DNA of 64,000 bases from Crotophaga sulcirostris (GCA_013397455.1 VYZB01000120.1:1337461-1401460); one strand, 5' to 3'; shown: positions 45,871-60,500, counted from the first letter of the stretch. Notes: generated from the letters alone by a model not told the origin. Program-made: numbers and translations.

Positions 45871-48800
45871 TGGTTTGGTTTTATTTTAATGTAAAATAGC
45901 ACAGAAAGTATCTTTCAATGATAATTTACCAGAGCTACATCTCCAAAGGTACCTTCCTGAGCAAGTAGCTTACATGTGTGTGACTGAAGTACTGACCTAC
46001 CTCTTCTTCCTTCGACCAAACCCCCTGCCAGCTGCTGACTGCTGGTTTTAAGCAGCTGCTGTTGAACCCCTTGCTCTCTTTGGCCCAAGGGGCACATCCT
46101 TGCCTCAGAATGAAGCTGTACTGAAGGTTTGTAGGCATTTTTCTTTGTAATTTTTTTATGGTTTGCATCCAGCATAAAAACTTAGAATTAGAGACATTTT
46201 AAAGGCGTAGTTCAGCCTAAGTACATTAGTCTTGGCTGAGTGCAATGCGACTTTGTCAAAAAGCAGTAACCCATCACTGAAAAGGTTTCTCCATTAGTAG
46301 CACTTATGCTGCTTGTGCATACTTAATACAAAATTGCCAGAGAGTAAAATGGCCATTACAACTCTCAATTAAATTGACACACGCATGTTACACAGATCTC
46401 ACATCACTTTTGCACCCTCATTCACTGCTCACTACAAACTTCCATAACACAGAGCCTTTCCCAAAGGTTTTCGCTGCAAGGGACAACATGGAAAGACACT
46501 GCAACACCCTTTGACTCCTACATTGTGCAGCATTTAGCACGTGTGCCCTGTTCAGATTGGGAAAGCCATGGCAAATGCAAGTGATATCAATGAAAGTAAA
46601 AACTTATTAGCCATGTTTCTGAGAGACAATGAGTCTGGCATTGTAGCAGTCTCACACTTCACAGCTAAAAAAGAACAAGACCTGACAGCACATTCATTAT
46701 TTAAAGATCTGTTTCAGTCAGAGGATGGCAATATTTGTAAAGGCGGGGAAGATAAAGCATGTTACATTTTTTTGAGTTCACTGCTAGGAGCACGGATCAC
46801 AATATTAGACAGTCTGTGGCACTAAAAATCAGCAGCCTGCCAATGGCTTTCTGCCACACCTCCAGTCTCTCCAGACAGGGGATGGGGTTATGGGTCTGAG
46901 CAGGGAGGTCCTGAGTCTCAGACAGGCTGCAGAGAGCAGGGTGAGTCCCTGGGGAGCAGAGGAGTAAGAGGAGAGCATGCCCAACAAGAGCCCAAGCAGC
47001 TGCTCTGAGGGATTTGCAACCACAGACACTTTTCAGCTTTTCTGCTTTATCACTTGCTCTAAGGAAATCTGAACTCCTGAAATGCCGCATCCCTGCTATG
47101 CTCTAGTCAAACTCATTTTGCTGCCGGTCAGAGAGGCGCCTGGCAACTGAAGGAAGACAGCTTTGCTCTCTCTTTTCTTATCAAACTCCTTTATGAGGTT
47201 CTGACCCAGACTCCTCAATTACTGCTGCTCTTTGTACCTGTTGCTAAGCTGTAACTGCAGAAACACAGGGAGGAGTGGAAATCTTTGCCCTCAAATGCTG
47301 GCCTCATGAGAACAGGCACCCGTTTGGTGGGATGCATATATGTATCTTTTGGGGTTCCCCCTCCCCCCCCCCAGATACTTACTGCTCCCACCAGCTATTT
47401 AAGGCAAATATCTCTGGTGTCTGCCAGACCCATCGGCTCAGGGTGGGTGAGTCTACAAGCTATTTTCTGCAGGGGAATGGAGGAGGCAGCTGGCTGCATC
47501 TACATAAGTGATCTAAAGCAGGCCAGGGCCAAACCAAGGTGCTGGTGCCTGTTTAATGTTGTCCCTAGCACAGGTCTGACCTGGCTTTTTCCCATACTGC
47601 CTGGGGATAGCTTAGGGGGTGGCACAGGCCAGGGGCAGCTCCTAAGAAATTGCACAGGCAAAGTCAGACTGCTCTGGGAGCAGGGAGCAGCATCTGATCA
47701 TGCAGACATCACTTGGGCAACCCAGTCTCCCACAGGGCAAAAGTGCAAGCCATGGCACAGGCATTATTCGTGCAACCCTTGCCCACCCTTCCTTCTCTTG
47801 AGCCACTGCCTCACATCCTGCTGCAATGGAACTTCAACCCACCAAGCTGGGACCCTTCCTTTACAAAACCACACCTGCTATTACCTATGTTTAATGGTTG
47901 TGGCAATTCCTGCTCACACTGTAAATTCAGCCATCTGCCAGGACTTTGCAGGACCATTTCAGTGCACTCTGACAAAGTGGCTGCTGCAGACCCAGGAATT
48001 GAATCATCCCCAAAATGACATTTTACTGTAGAAGGCTGGAGAGCCTGTAATGCCATGCATGTGAGTCACATTCAAGATCTGGCTCCAGAGGAAGATCTAT
48101 GGGCAACAATGAGTACATAACTGCTGTGCAAATGAAAACAGTAATAGCCCATTTCTATACCTCAGACATCCTAAACTACCTCTTAGACAAAATGCTTTCA
48201 TCAGATGAACTGTGCATCAAACCCTGAGCCCTGAGTGTGAAGCTCAGATAAGTAGGGAAGGGAGAGCAACTTCGCTCTCATCCTGTCAGAAATCATCAGT
48301 AGAAAATGCCTCAGTGTTCACTTGGGCTAACAAACTGAATGGCTAGGCCAGTAATCACTGCATTCAGGGCTCTGGCACTAGGAGAGGCCTTTTTACCTCT
48401 TGTGTGAGGTATATTTAACAATATTATAGCCTGTGTGTGTTTGTGTTGACTAATGTGCTGACCACATAAGCACATCCCATATTCTAACTTGCTGTTCTGT
48501 TGCAGTCCCCTGCATACTTCTCCTCAAAGGGCTTTCCTGTCTTCAGACTTCTGCTCCCTAAAAACATGATATTTATTAGTTCTTAGGACAGGCATATCAA
48601 TTACAGTGGCTAAAGAATTCAGCTTGCCATAGTTTTCCCGGAAACCTCCTTTATATTCATTACCTGCTTGGCAGACTGCATGAATTTGAATGCTGATTTA
48701 CAGAACAGAGCTTAAAACCAGTGTGATATACCTAGCCAGTTGGAGAACAGGACATGGGGTCTCATTTCCAGTTTCATTGAAAGGAAACATTAAATGCTCT

Positions 48801-51800
48801 GTTTCATTACAGCAGTTCTGATAAGGGCCATGCTATGCTAAATAACAGCTTCTGTATTAATCCAAGTAGAGGTTTGGGAGGTCCTGAACCTAATGTAGCT
48901 TCCCCTTTTAACAAAACAGAAACTGAAGTAAGCTACGTATATAAAAAAAAGAAAACTCCCATATCTTGCTTTACTATCCTGTCCTCAGCCCCACAACCTT
49001 TTCTATTTCTGACAATCAAACTCCTTCAAATCCCACAATTTTCTCCCCACATAGTCCCCCTTCCAAGCACCCTGTTAGCAGATTCATTAGATATTGGACT
49101 TCTTCAAGCAGGAGATGTAGTGTTGTTGCACTGGAACTGGCTGGCCAAGACCAGCTTTTGACCTTTCTCAGTACCAATGATGTATTTGTATCCCCTTTCA
49201 AAACCATTATTTAGCTGGTGGCTTAGGTTCAGCCAGCAGCAGGTTAGAACTACAGTCTCAGGTGTGTTTTCTGTGCCTCAGCAGAGACCCAGAGATGGTG
49301 AATGCAACAGATGGTTCCATGCAGTAAATCAGCACCTAGGCAATAGTTTGCAAATGTAAGACAAATTGATCTACATCATAATTTTTGGTAGGGAAAGTGG
49401 AATCAGTCTCTTCATATTCAAGCCAATCCTAATGAAAAAGAATGGTAATATTTTCCCTACCGTTTTTAGCATCTGTCTCATGTTAGACCTGCCTTCCCAC
49501 AGGCTTGGATCTTGTTTGTTAACTCTTAAGGCACATCCTCAGAGATGAAGTGAGATCTTTGAGAGAATGCTGAAGTGCGAGAGCTGCATACCAAACACCA
49601 ACCTTAACAAGGAAGCTCATGTGTAAGAGAATATGTCCCCTTGTGCTAGATAATTTATTTCAAATTGAAAGCAAAGCAAGATAAAAAGTAAAATCTCTGT
49701 GGCAAAAAGAACATGAGGTCAGAACCAAAAATCACCCTCTACATGGAAATGAATTTAAGAGGGCAACCCAAACAAATCGACAGACCTCAGCCAATCACTC
49801 TCCTAAGGTAACACAGGTGCCCAAACTTCTTTGTTGAGATGAGCATCTAAGACACTATCATCTCCTTCACAGTCCCCTAGCTCAGCTGAAAATGGAGAGG
49901 AGAAGGTTGCTTAGCTGCTATTCACCCTCCTCCTCCCCCGTGAGCTCAACTCTGCCTTCTGCTGAACAGGTGACCGTGCCAGGCTATTAGGAGGAAAGAA
50001 CAGTAGATTTGGACCACCTTGGCCCAGAAGGACTTAGGTATTTTAATCTCTTTTCCTCTTCCTATCATGTTTGCATAGAAGAAAGGAGCAAGTCATCCAG
50101 AGCCAAGTGCACCAGAGCACAGGGAATGATGTGCTCCAGTTTGGCAGAGATGTCCCATTTCAGCTGGATGCCTACACAGAAGGAAGGCAGAGGCTCTGGG
50201 CACTCCCCTTCCTGGTGTTTCAGACTGGCTGTTTCAGGGCTCAATGTGCTGGATCTCACCGGAGCCCTCTGTGCTCCCCATCAACCCCTAACTCAGCACT
50301 GTAAGCGCCACTCCAGGAGCTGAGTGCCAAATTTTAGGCATTTCATTGTGAATACCACAAAGCCTGTTTTGTCAGTGGCTGGGAATTATGGAAATATTCT
50401 GCATTTGACTTGGCCTTGGCCTTTCCAGCAGAGGTTTTCTCCTCTATGCTTAGGTACAAAAGTCTACAGAGACACCTGTGACACATTTCTCAGTCGTGCA
50501 ACCACAGCCATTAAAAATCCCACAACTGAAATTATGATTTTATGAAATTATGATTTTTATCTCCTTTACAGATGAGGTTTCACTTAACAGAAAAAAAAGA
50601 AACTCTGCCACAGAGTTCTGTCTAAAGAAAGCTTGTGAGTCTTACTGCATCTGTAGGCATTTTGCAGATGCTTTACCTTGTTTCACTTGCCTCAGACAAT
50701 CCACCCAGTAAAGGACTTGTCACCCTTGAGCAGAATGTATCCACCTCCCAGAAGCAGGAGAAAGGATAACCAGGATGGTTTCTCCTGAGCCTGGTGTCAG
50801 TAAGATGCCTTGAGGGCTGAGAGAAACCAAGCAGTGAGCCTCATCCCCCATCTCCAGCTGTGCAGTCACAGCTGGTGCCTGGTCAGCAGCATCAGAGGAG
50901 AGATTGTCTGGGATTGCAGCAACTCTGCTGGCCCTCCCTCTGCTCTCCCCCTCCACAAAAGCAAGATGCCCTTCCCCAGCTGGCCTCAGAATGGGTCAGC
51001 AACCACAGCTGACCTCTCCTCCAGCTTGCAATGGAACCAAAGCACAACCTGAGGAAACGAAAGACGGCAGCCTTCTCTAAAATGCTTGTCAGGGTAGTCC
51101 CTGGTCTGTGCTGTGCCTCAGCCTGTGTCTGGGCACTGCGCAGGAGATGCTGAGTGGCGTGGGTGCCAGCAAGGACGTGCCATGGGCTGAACCACAGCCT
51201 TGCTCTATGTAGTTCAGCAGCAGGGGTACAGTGTTCCCCAACTAGCAGATAAAGCCCATGCTGCTCAATTATAAGGGCTCTACCAGGGCCTCAAGGAAAA
51301 AAAAAAAACCAAAACCAAAAAATCCAACCCTCTCAAACCTTAGGATTTGTCTACAAGGGAACGTGCTTCTGGTATGCGTTTTCCCATAACATTTTGTTGG
51401 TGTGGCCATGATGACACTCAGGTACCTTTCCCTGCACCAGGTTAATTTTCCTCCTGCATGAGATATTGTGGCCACGAACTATCCAAACTGCTGTAACTGT
51501 TCCTAAGGGGGTGACGGGGTGACAGTGTGACATCCCACATGCAATGTCCCACCAGCCTGCTGCATGGCTAAGGGGCTCTTCACAGCTGAAAGTCTCCTCT
51601 GTCTACTCAACCACAAAACATTAACGTTATCCAAATAGCAAAGATAAACTTCAGGAGTTCACCAAAGATTTAAACAATTAATGAGCTAAATTTCTTTCCC
51701 TCCTCACTGAGATCGCAGTGTTATTAGAAGGGCATCAAGGATTTTTCTTTGTTTATTGGAATTAATTTGCTTCTTCCGCCAAATGACAACGGTAGCTTGG

Positions 51801-54800
51801 TTAAAGCAGTCAAACTCACACTAATTTATTTGTTCAGTGTGTGCCATTCAGCTTCCCACAGAAGTTACCAAATTAAAAATTGTAAGTTTGTGTAATGGCC
51901 TGACCTTTTCAAGTTGAAAAATTCAAAGCCAGGCCCATTGGGTCCAAAAGGAAAGCTGCCAAGGGCAGCTGCCCACACTGGAGCATCAATGCAAATGTTC
52001 CAACAGGTAAATAGTCACCTGGAGAACTTGAGAAGCTATCTTGCAAGTTGAGCAAGAAGACAAGGTGTCATGTGTAGAGTGTATTAAAAAGGAAATACCA
52101 TTTCAGTGATGTATCCTAGGGAAAAGACAGAGCTCAGGTGTCTATCTGATCAAACTCAGACACTGGAATTTAATATATTTCCATATTCTGAATTAAAAAA
52201 GGGGAATGATCAAAAATCCAAGCTCGTTTGAACAGTAGCCATTAACCCTCTCTTGCCTGCTTTTCCTTTTTGATCAGTGTCCTTATACAGCAGTTCTCTT
52301 TAGCAACCTTAGGCTTCAGTAACACTGAAAGCCCTTGTACCACAATCAGTACAAATGTACCCTTGGAGACCACTGGGGTTTGTGTTTGCTCCCGTTTCAC
52401 TACAAGATGCTGCTGGAAGAGCACCAATCTCCTCTGTTCCCCGGTGTCAAGCATTTGGGCACCCACAGAGTGAGCTGGGGTCAGCTTGAACCCCTTCTCC
52501 AGGTCTTCCAGTGTTTTCCATCTACCTGGTGGCCATGTGAATGCTGGCTCTGGTGTGGGGAAGGCCATGGGGTCAGAGCATGCAGGTAAGGGAGGGCAAA
52601 CATGGCCTCTCCCCTGTGAAAGGAGATCAAGTATAATATGAAAATACACTCCAGTGCCCTGATTCTGTTCCACCTGACATACATGAGGAACCCTACACCG
52701 TGCCAGGGCCAGGTCATGGAGCCACTTACACGAGGCCAGGATTAGGGCTGGGTGTGAGCCAGGCACAGATGAAGTAAATTAACGCAGGGAAGAAGGGGAA
52801 CTAGCTAAAGCAATGTGTTAGGATGCAGCCCTTGGGCTGTTTGCTGTCACTTGCTCTAACACGGATTTGCTGGAAGGGTCCGGGATTTTGTTTTTCTATT
52901 TGTTTGCTGATCTCAGAAGCATCACATGGGACTCCTGTGATTCCAACAAACAGATGAGTTCTGGTGTAAACATACCAACACACTGTAGCATATAATTTGT
53001 TAATGGTCTTCCCAGTAATGGTACAGATTAAAAACAACAGCTGACAAATCCTTGTCCAGAGGAAAGGTTACAGCTTTTGCAAGCCAGCAGGGCACAGAGT
53101 GCTCATCTGAGGAAGGAATTCATGCAGCTGTTTTCCTGCTTCCCATACAGCTGCAGCAACGATGTGGTTAATAAATCCTTGGGGTTTATCTCACATCTTG
53201 GATGAGCAGAGAGAATGAGACAGTGTCTCTCTTGCCTTTTCTATGTCCCTGATAAGTTTCTTAGGGACTAAATATTGCCTTCTGGCCTCCTGACATGGCA
53301 CTTAGCACAGATTTTAAATAGTAATTGCTCCATGGGATACTCTCTGCATCGACAGCAAGCAGCTTTGGTCCCTTGGATTTTATTTTTTTAATCAGAGATT
53401 GAGCCATTTTACTAATATCTAAGAGGCAAAGTTGAAAGCTATATGATCATGCACTATAATTACACTATTTCTGATAACAGTGGGGATCTTTACAGGTTTG
53501 AGTACTTGAACAAAGATTTTGGGAAGTTTAACAATTTTTACCAGAAAAGGGAGGGCACCAAGAAGAGGGAATCAGTAGAGGGCTTACAGACTAATTACAG
53601 CCTAGAACATTCTATTCCTGGTCCCTGAGATTACTCTGTTTTGATTACTGCACTTCAAGACCACATTGCTGACTCTACAGACCTCTCAGAAAACACTTTT
53701 CCAGTGGAATTAGAACGCCAATAATTGATGTCACCAGGCCTCCAGCAATTCCTGCTGTCTACCTGGTTTTTTTTCTCCACATGGATGAAAATACTGAGTA
53801 TAGTTTGCTTTTGCTTACTGCAAATGCTTTCTTCATGAGGAGTCTGATTTTGCCTGCCTCCTACGCATCTGACTTGCTGTCCTGCAAGCCCCTCTTAGTT
53901 TTCCTCTTCCCTGCTTTGTGTCACTGGAACTTCTTCCTTAAAAGCAGATCCAGACCACTTCTGTTCCCTCCTCTAGGCCTGTTTTGCTGTGATGAACAGT
54001 AAAGGCAAACCATAAAGTTGGGTGTGTTGCAGGGAAGGTCCATTGTAATTTTATGTATGTGAATGACATAGGGCCTAAAGAAGTTTTTAGTGTACATGGA
54101 AGAGCATGGAAAAACATCCATGTGGTGTACCTTTCTTCTCATCTATGTGGGGGTAGTCATTGTCTGATGTGCTCTCAGAAAGTTTTATTTTAATTCTGAG
54201 TTTTCACATCACGTTATTTTTTTTTCCATGCTGCATCCCTCATTCACTGTACTGAGACCTCCCTGTCAAGTGGTGAGTGGGCTCTCAGGGCTTAAGGCAA
54301 GTCGTCTTGCTCACTGCTAATTAGCATCCTTGAAATAACTGTCCACCAAGAAGCAGTCAGATATATTGTTGCAGACCTCAAGTCATCTATGAGCTTAAGG
54401 AATTTCGGTAAGAGCCAAAGCAGTGCATTAGATGCATGAAGCAGCCAGAACCCAAAATTCCCACTGGGCAGAAGGACTCCCCTTGTCCCCCTCTCCAAAG
54501 TCACCACACGCCCGTGGGCAGGCAGCTTTTCCTGCCTGCTTTAAGAGAGAGTGTATAAATATTCGTTATGTATTTACAGCCTTGGCGTGGAAATGCATCT
54601 CCTCAAACTACTGTGTTATTTATAGACTAGGCCAAACACCAGGATATTGAAGTAAGGCTACGAGACATTTTCAGTTTCAGAAGCAGCCTATAAATAAGAA
54701 GTTAAGACTTATATTTTAAGAAGAAACATTAAAGTTCTTGTCCTTGAGCCTTACACGAAAAAGCTGAAGAAAGTACACTCCACAATACTGCCAAAATCTA

Positions 54801-55410
54801 TTAACCTGATTTTTCTCCAACTCACCTATGCTGGAGCCTGATCCCAGGGCTGACCTGTCAGCAGAGGGGAACCAAGTGGCTGCTGCCTCGGTAGTGAAAA
54901 GGACAAAGCAAGAGGGATGGTTTCACCCAAAAAGTCATGTAACTCCTTCTGCAACAGGTTCTTTCTCCAATCATCTCTTACTTGCCTCCATTTCCTGCTG
55001 CTCACCAACAACCAACCTCAAGGAAGAAGATGTCCACCCAACTTTCAATTGCTACTTTTCTCCTCTTAATCTGGGATTTCTGGGGGGGCTGGTTTATGAA
55101 ACCAGCTTTTGCTGATGATGAAGGCTGGCTTGCTTCCAGCAAGTGAGAAATTTGCGTTATTTACCTCAAAATGTCTTTGGTATCCTTAAGCTTCAACCCT
55201 AGGTCATCTTCATACTCCCAGAGAAAAAAATGCCACAGACACAAGCAGGGGTGCAACAAGGTATCTCGGCTGATCTCACTGTTTATGGCTTCTAGAGTGG
55301 GTGTCTCCTCATTCATGTCTCCCTACTGCAGACTTCCAGAGAAGCAAACAAGCCTAAATTCTTGCATAGTATTGAAATATAAGCATTGAATCATCAATAT
55401 GAATGATGGA
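45871..55410. other. long intergenic stretch, no gene recognised
   Basis: Nearly 10 kb without a recognised transposable element apart from an A-rich tract at 51.3 kb. The longest frames are 248 codons (47285-48031, +) and 174 codons (52242-52766, -), with no recognised domain. The stretch 51600-51900 carries many AATTA, TTAAACAATTAATG and TTTATTGG-type sites and looks regulatory. Confidence 0.45.
51297..51330 (+). repeat. A-rich low-complexity tract
   Basis: Twelve or more A bases are followed by CCAAAACCAAAAAATCCAACC. Same character as the tract at 44.3 kb, and no flanking repeat body is evident. Confidence 0.7.
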
Positions 55411-55812
55411 CCATGAAGATGATTGGAAGGCTGCAGCACCTCCCATATGAGGACAGACTGAGAGAGTTGTTCAGCCTGGAGAAGAGAAGGCTCCAGGGAG
55501 ACCTTAGAGCAATCTTCCAGTACCTGAAGAGGCTACAGGAAAGCTGGGGAGGGGCTCTTTCTCAGGGAGTGCGGGGATAGGATGAGGGGTAACTGTTTTA
55601 AGCTGAAGGCAGATTTTGATTAGATATTAAGAATTTTTTGACTGTGAGGGTGGTGAGACACCAGAACAGGTTGTCCAGAGAGGGTGTGGTTGCCCAATCC
55701 CTGGAAGTGGCTATGAGCAACTTGATCTAGTGGAAGGTGTCCCAGCCCATGGCAGGAGGGTTGGAACTGGATGATCTTTAAGGTCCCTTCCAACCAAGAC
55801 CATTTTATGATA
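55411..55812 (+). mobile_element. CR1 LINE 3' fragment
   Basis: Starts at GAAGATGATTGGAAGGCTGC, corresponding to the KMI(R)GLEHL part of ORF2. It continues through TTGTTCAGCCTGGAGAAG, AGGATGAGGGGTAACTG, GTGGTGAGACACCAGAACAGG and GGTTGGAACTGGATGATC. It ends in a worn terminal motif (CATTTTATGATAATTATA). Small deletions break ORF2, notably in the FRLDIRKKFF segment. Confidence 0.93.
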
Positions 55813-56419
55813 ATTATATCTTTCTAGCGGCTGCTAGGGTTGCAAGTTTGATTTTTGAGTTTCCAATCGAAAACACAATTAATGAGATTTTTGCAGAACT
55901 AAAAACATCCCCTCCTCCCCTTCTTGACAATCTCTGTATGTAGCTCAGCCTTGCTTCCTACTGCATGTAAATAATAATGTGGCTACCAATGCATTTTTGC
56001 TATAATTTCTAAATGCTGTTGGAAAAAATTAAATCAGAAAAGGAAGTTTATAGAACTTCACCTATTTCCATATATGGTTTCACACTATGGTATACAGAGT
56101 GTTCATCACATTCTCTCTATCTTATTTGCTGTGAGATATCTGAAATTCTTTGTCTTATCTGATCTATGATTTAAGATTCTGACCTTTTCAGCTTTCTGTA
56201 ATTTCACTGCCAGCTCACTCAATATGCCTTTGTTTATAGCCTTACAGAGGAGACACCAAGTGAAGACCAGAGTTGCTTATGCACTGGAAAGACAGAAATT
56301 TCCATTTTTGCCAAAATTTGCATGTGAAAGAAGGACACAGCAATGTAATTTCCAATGTTCTTAAAGAATACAGATGAGAAAGAGGATCAAACAACCTTTC
56401 AGTATGACTTTCTGCTAAA

Positions 56420-56456
56420 AGAGCGAACCAAAAAGTAATGCCTTTCTGTTTATGGC
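56420..56456 (+). mobile_element. possible mariner-type transposon end
   Basis: GCGAACCAAAAAGTAATGCC followed by TTTCTGTTTATGG resembles the terminal inverted repeat of avian mariner elements (ccaaaaagtaatgcctcctattta). No matching inverted end (ggcattacttt) is seen in the next 1.5 kb and no transposase can be read, so this would be one surviving end of a decayed or internally lost element. Confidence 0.4.
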
Positions 56457-57535
56457 AACCTGTGTGAAAAGCAATTTCAACACTAATAAACACTGATTTT
56501 CCAGCTCCATGGTGAGATTAGTAGAATGGCAGCATACATCTCTGCACTTTCATCAGAATAGTTGGGAAGGCAAAAGAAGCCTTTATATCTGCTACTGGGA
56601 TGTTACGTCAGCTTACCTCAAGTTCTGCTCCCCCATTGCCTACACAGGTTGCAGAATGAGCTCTGGGAACACTAACCTGTGCTGGAGAACAGCTGCTAAA
56701 TTATTCAGGGTACTAAAGACAAGGGCTGAGTGTGAACTGCGGAAGACCCTGATGACAAGGAGTGATGGCAATAAAATGACAGATTAAATTCATCTTAGAT
56801 TAATTTAAAGTGAGGCATGTGGGAAGATCAAAAAACGATCTTAACTTTTCATACACTGTGCTTAGTTCTGAGGTGGCTATTGCTACCTGGAAATGCAGTC
56901 TTGCCATTGTAACAGATAATTTTATGGAAATGTCAGATTTGTGCTCAGAACTGATCAGAAAAATTCAGAACAGAATTCTGGGAAATACTGTGAAAGGAAC
57001 AGTGAACAATGTGGAAAACACTGCTCATATTCACCGTACAAATCCCTGGTGCACCTGCGTATTGAGTACTTTGGGCAGCCCTGGCCTTCCCACCTCCAAA
57101 GGGAGATGTAATAGAATAAGAAGTGCTGCAGGCAAACTCAACCAGGACAATCAAAGACATGTATGTCTTATGCTTTTCCACCTCCTATAGGTGGCGAGTT
57201 ATGACAGAGGACCATGGAATCAGGAGTTGCATGAAGATGAGCAGGGACTTGTTCAGTACACCTTCCAGTGTAAGAACTAGGCATGCTTACATGAAGCTAG
57301 AAGGTGTCAGGCTCAAAACAATCAAAAGAGATGGTTTCCTGTTGTACTCACAAAACTTCCACCACAGTTAAGCTAAAAGATTCTTTGCTAAAGGTGCTAG
57401 GAGTTTACTTAAGTTCAAGAAACAATCAGGTAAATTCAAAGAAGAAAAAAAGTGCTGTTAAAGTCAGAGATTATAGATTTGATCAAGAAGTTGTTGGCCT
57501 GAAAATGATTGGCAGCTAGGAGGCAATTGATCTCA

Positions 57536-57570
57536 TATATACATATATGTACACACACACACGTATGTGT
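57536..57570 (+). repeat. AT/AC dinucleotide microsatellite
   Basis: ATATATACATATATGTAC is followed by ACACACACAC and GTATGTGT. A short compound alternating purine-pyrimidine tract with self-complementary ends. Confidence 0.75.
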
Positions 57571-60500
57571 TTTCCTGCTCTTACAAGCAGCCACTTGGGC
57601 CACTACCAGAGAGAGAATGCAGATCTAGTTGGCTCTAGTTCAACTTTACCAAAGTCTGGTTTTAACATACATCTCTACAGTTTTGTTCATAGGATGTTGT
57701 TCCCAGAGGGAGTTTATCAAACCCTGATTTCTTAGTTACATTAAAGAGGCCACCATAAGCTTGAAATACACAGGTTTCATCCAGTGGGCATGGCATCAAA
57801 GCAGATAAATTATAGTCTATGGATACAACTCATCTGCTTTAGGTTTCTCCAGTTTGCCTCCCTTTGTAGTACACAGAAATAAAAAGGCAGATTAGTATGT
57901 TCTGGTTTAGGTAGGTGTTTCAGGAGATTAATCAGCCTCTACTAGTTGCCTACATTTTCCAAGCCTGAGACCATTATGACTCAACAAGATTGCGTATTTT
58001 GCCTAGGAGTATCAGAAACATTTTCTACATATTCATTCCTTCAGATACTTATTCCATTTTGTGATTTATTTAAATAGGTTTAAATGTGGCATAAATAATA
58101 CAGACTGATAAATTCTGCTTAGAGTTTATAAATAAAGATGCTTCTTCAAAACAAAATCTGGCAAAGACAAGCATGGCTTTGACCCAGGAGAAGTTGTTTA
58201 AATTCAGCCCATGATCTGCTGAGCTAGCTGCCTAGTTGATCCAAATAGAAGATGAAACATCCTATGATTGTTTATCTACACCTTTCATAAACTGCAGTTC
58301 ATTTATTTGCCATTTAATTCTCATAAACATATAGCTGAGTTTTCATATGACCCTGCCTCAAGATGCTGGGCCTAAGGATACATTAAATACTCAGTATAAA
58401 GATTTCTGAGCAAGACAGAAATCCACCAAAATCAACTGGTAATTATTTCCTTGGAATTTGCATAGCTAAGCAGATTTTTCAAGGGATCTTCACACCCACA
58501 TTTGCCTTTTGCAGTGGGGTTTTTTTTTGCCTCTCTGATGCTTGCATGCCTACCCAGTTGTCTCTTATTTCTTTGCTACCTCCCTCATAACAGTGGTTTC
58601 AATCACCATCTTTGCACAGAAGGTCCCCAGACCAGCAATCTCAGTCCTTAATTCTCCCCCTTTGGCCTCCTCATCTTTGAATGTCTCAAGACCTTGGAAG
58701 CCTTAGTTCCATTTCAAGCGCAGTCTTTCCAAAAGTGAAGTGCTGCCCCTCACCCTCTTTCATGGTTGAAGCTTCACCTCCTCTAAAGTACAATGAGAAT
58801 TTTTCCCCGTGTTTACAAACAGAGACAAACAAACCTCTCCAGAGGTTGCAGGAGGAGGTTGGCTGCCAGATGATCTCTACTTGCTTGAAGGGAATTTCAC
58901 TCAATAGGTTTCACAATGAAGAGGCAAGCTGCTTACACAGTGGCCAAGCCCCTTTGTGAGTAGGACAGGCCTTATATATTCTCACTGCTACACATTTTCA
59001 GCACTCTGTCCTTTTACAGAACAGTAGGATTTATCAATCATTGACTTATCTCCATATTGTCTCATCTCGCTTGCTCGTATTCGGAATTTTAGAGGCATAT
59101 TCACAAATTTCTTAGCAAACGCTGGAAGGTGTCACACCTTGTATAGCCTTTGTAGCTAAATTAGAAATGATGTGAATGGAATCTTAGAAATCAAAGCCTT
59201 TCTCCAAATTACGTAATACGGAGCAGCAATGCTGAGCCTCACTCTTGCCTTTAACTGTGCCATAAACTGCACAATTACAGTACAATTTTCTGATGTATTT
59301 CTTGAAATGTAACCATGTATGGGGAACAAAATTATATGTCTTCTGGCAAGAAAAATCCATCTTTCCTTTTGCTATAGAGTAATACTTATCTGCAATATAT
59401 CCATTTATTTCATTTACCATCTTGCTGCCCCTGCTTCATAATTGCTTTCACCAGACTGCAGGACCCAGAAATGTAACAACATGCATTTTGCTCCTCCATC
59501 TCTCACATTGCTCAGCAGTGCATTTAATTTTGTGCTCACAACTGGTGATGATGACAGACTCCCAGCTTGCAGACAGTCTCAAGTGATGCCCCTAAATGGT
59601 GCAAACACAGTGGGAGCTATTTAGTTTCCAAACTATAGGTCTTTAGGAGACAGACTGTTGACTGGAGATCTGCAGGTAGCAGAGACATCTACACAAGGTA
59701 TATAAATATGGCAAAATATCTATTCTGACACCTGCAGCCTTCTGGAACACCAGCTGGAGGTCAGGTGGGCAACTTCAGGGCACCATAAACAGCACTGGAT
59801 GATACTGTTTAGCAGCCTGAATTGCTTCCCAGTATTATGAACTCCCCATGCCATCTGGCCTTCACTGTCAGGATCCAGCCTTCCTGTTCACTTAGCTGAC
59901 AGCTTCTATGCATTTGATTTCAAACAACGGTATTAGTTTCCAGTGGGTGACATCTGTCCCTCAGGAACTAAACTTGTTTCACAGTAGCAACCAAGCAAGC
60001 AATGAGATACTACCACCACAATCTACAGGAACCTGGAGATCACAAAGTCCTGCAATGTTTTTTCTTCCCTAAAATTTTATATCCTAAGTGTAGGTGACAT
60101 GAAAAGATAAACTTCTAGTGGGGATTTCATTAATAGCACTGAAAGGGGCTACAAAAGATTACCTAACACAGTCATCTTCCAAGACATATGTATAATTGTA
60201 CCTGTTTCTTTATTACTACTAACCTGGTGATCAGGGTCTCTGATATATCGAGAGTCCAGATGCATATACACACACATATATGAACACTTCAAGAGCAAAC
60301 CAGCAGTACAGATGAATTCAGTGTTGAAGAAAATGAAGGTAGATAAATGAGAAAAATGGGAGACTGATATGTAGAGAGGTACTGAATACTACAAGCTCAA
60401 ACAGCCCTTCCAATGGTGTTTTTTTAAGCAGTAGCTGTTTGAGTTTAAAGTGCTGCGAAGAATTAAGAAAACAAAACTAATGAAAACTTTTGAGAGCTTC

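Noticed and set aside
52242..52766. 174-codon minus-strand frame
   Set aside because: No domain, overlaps plus-strand frames, and has no promoter or splice context; most likely chance.
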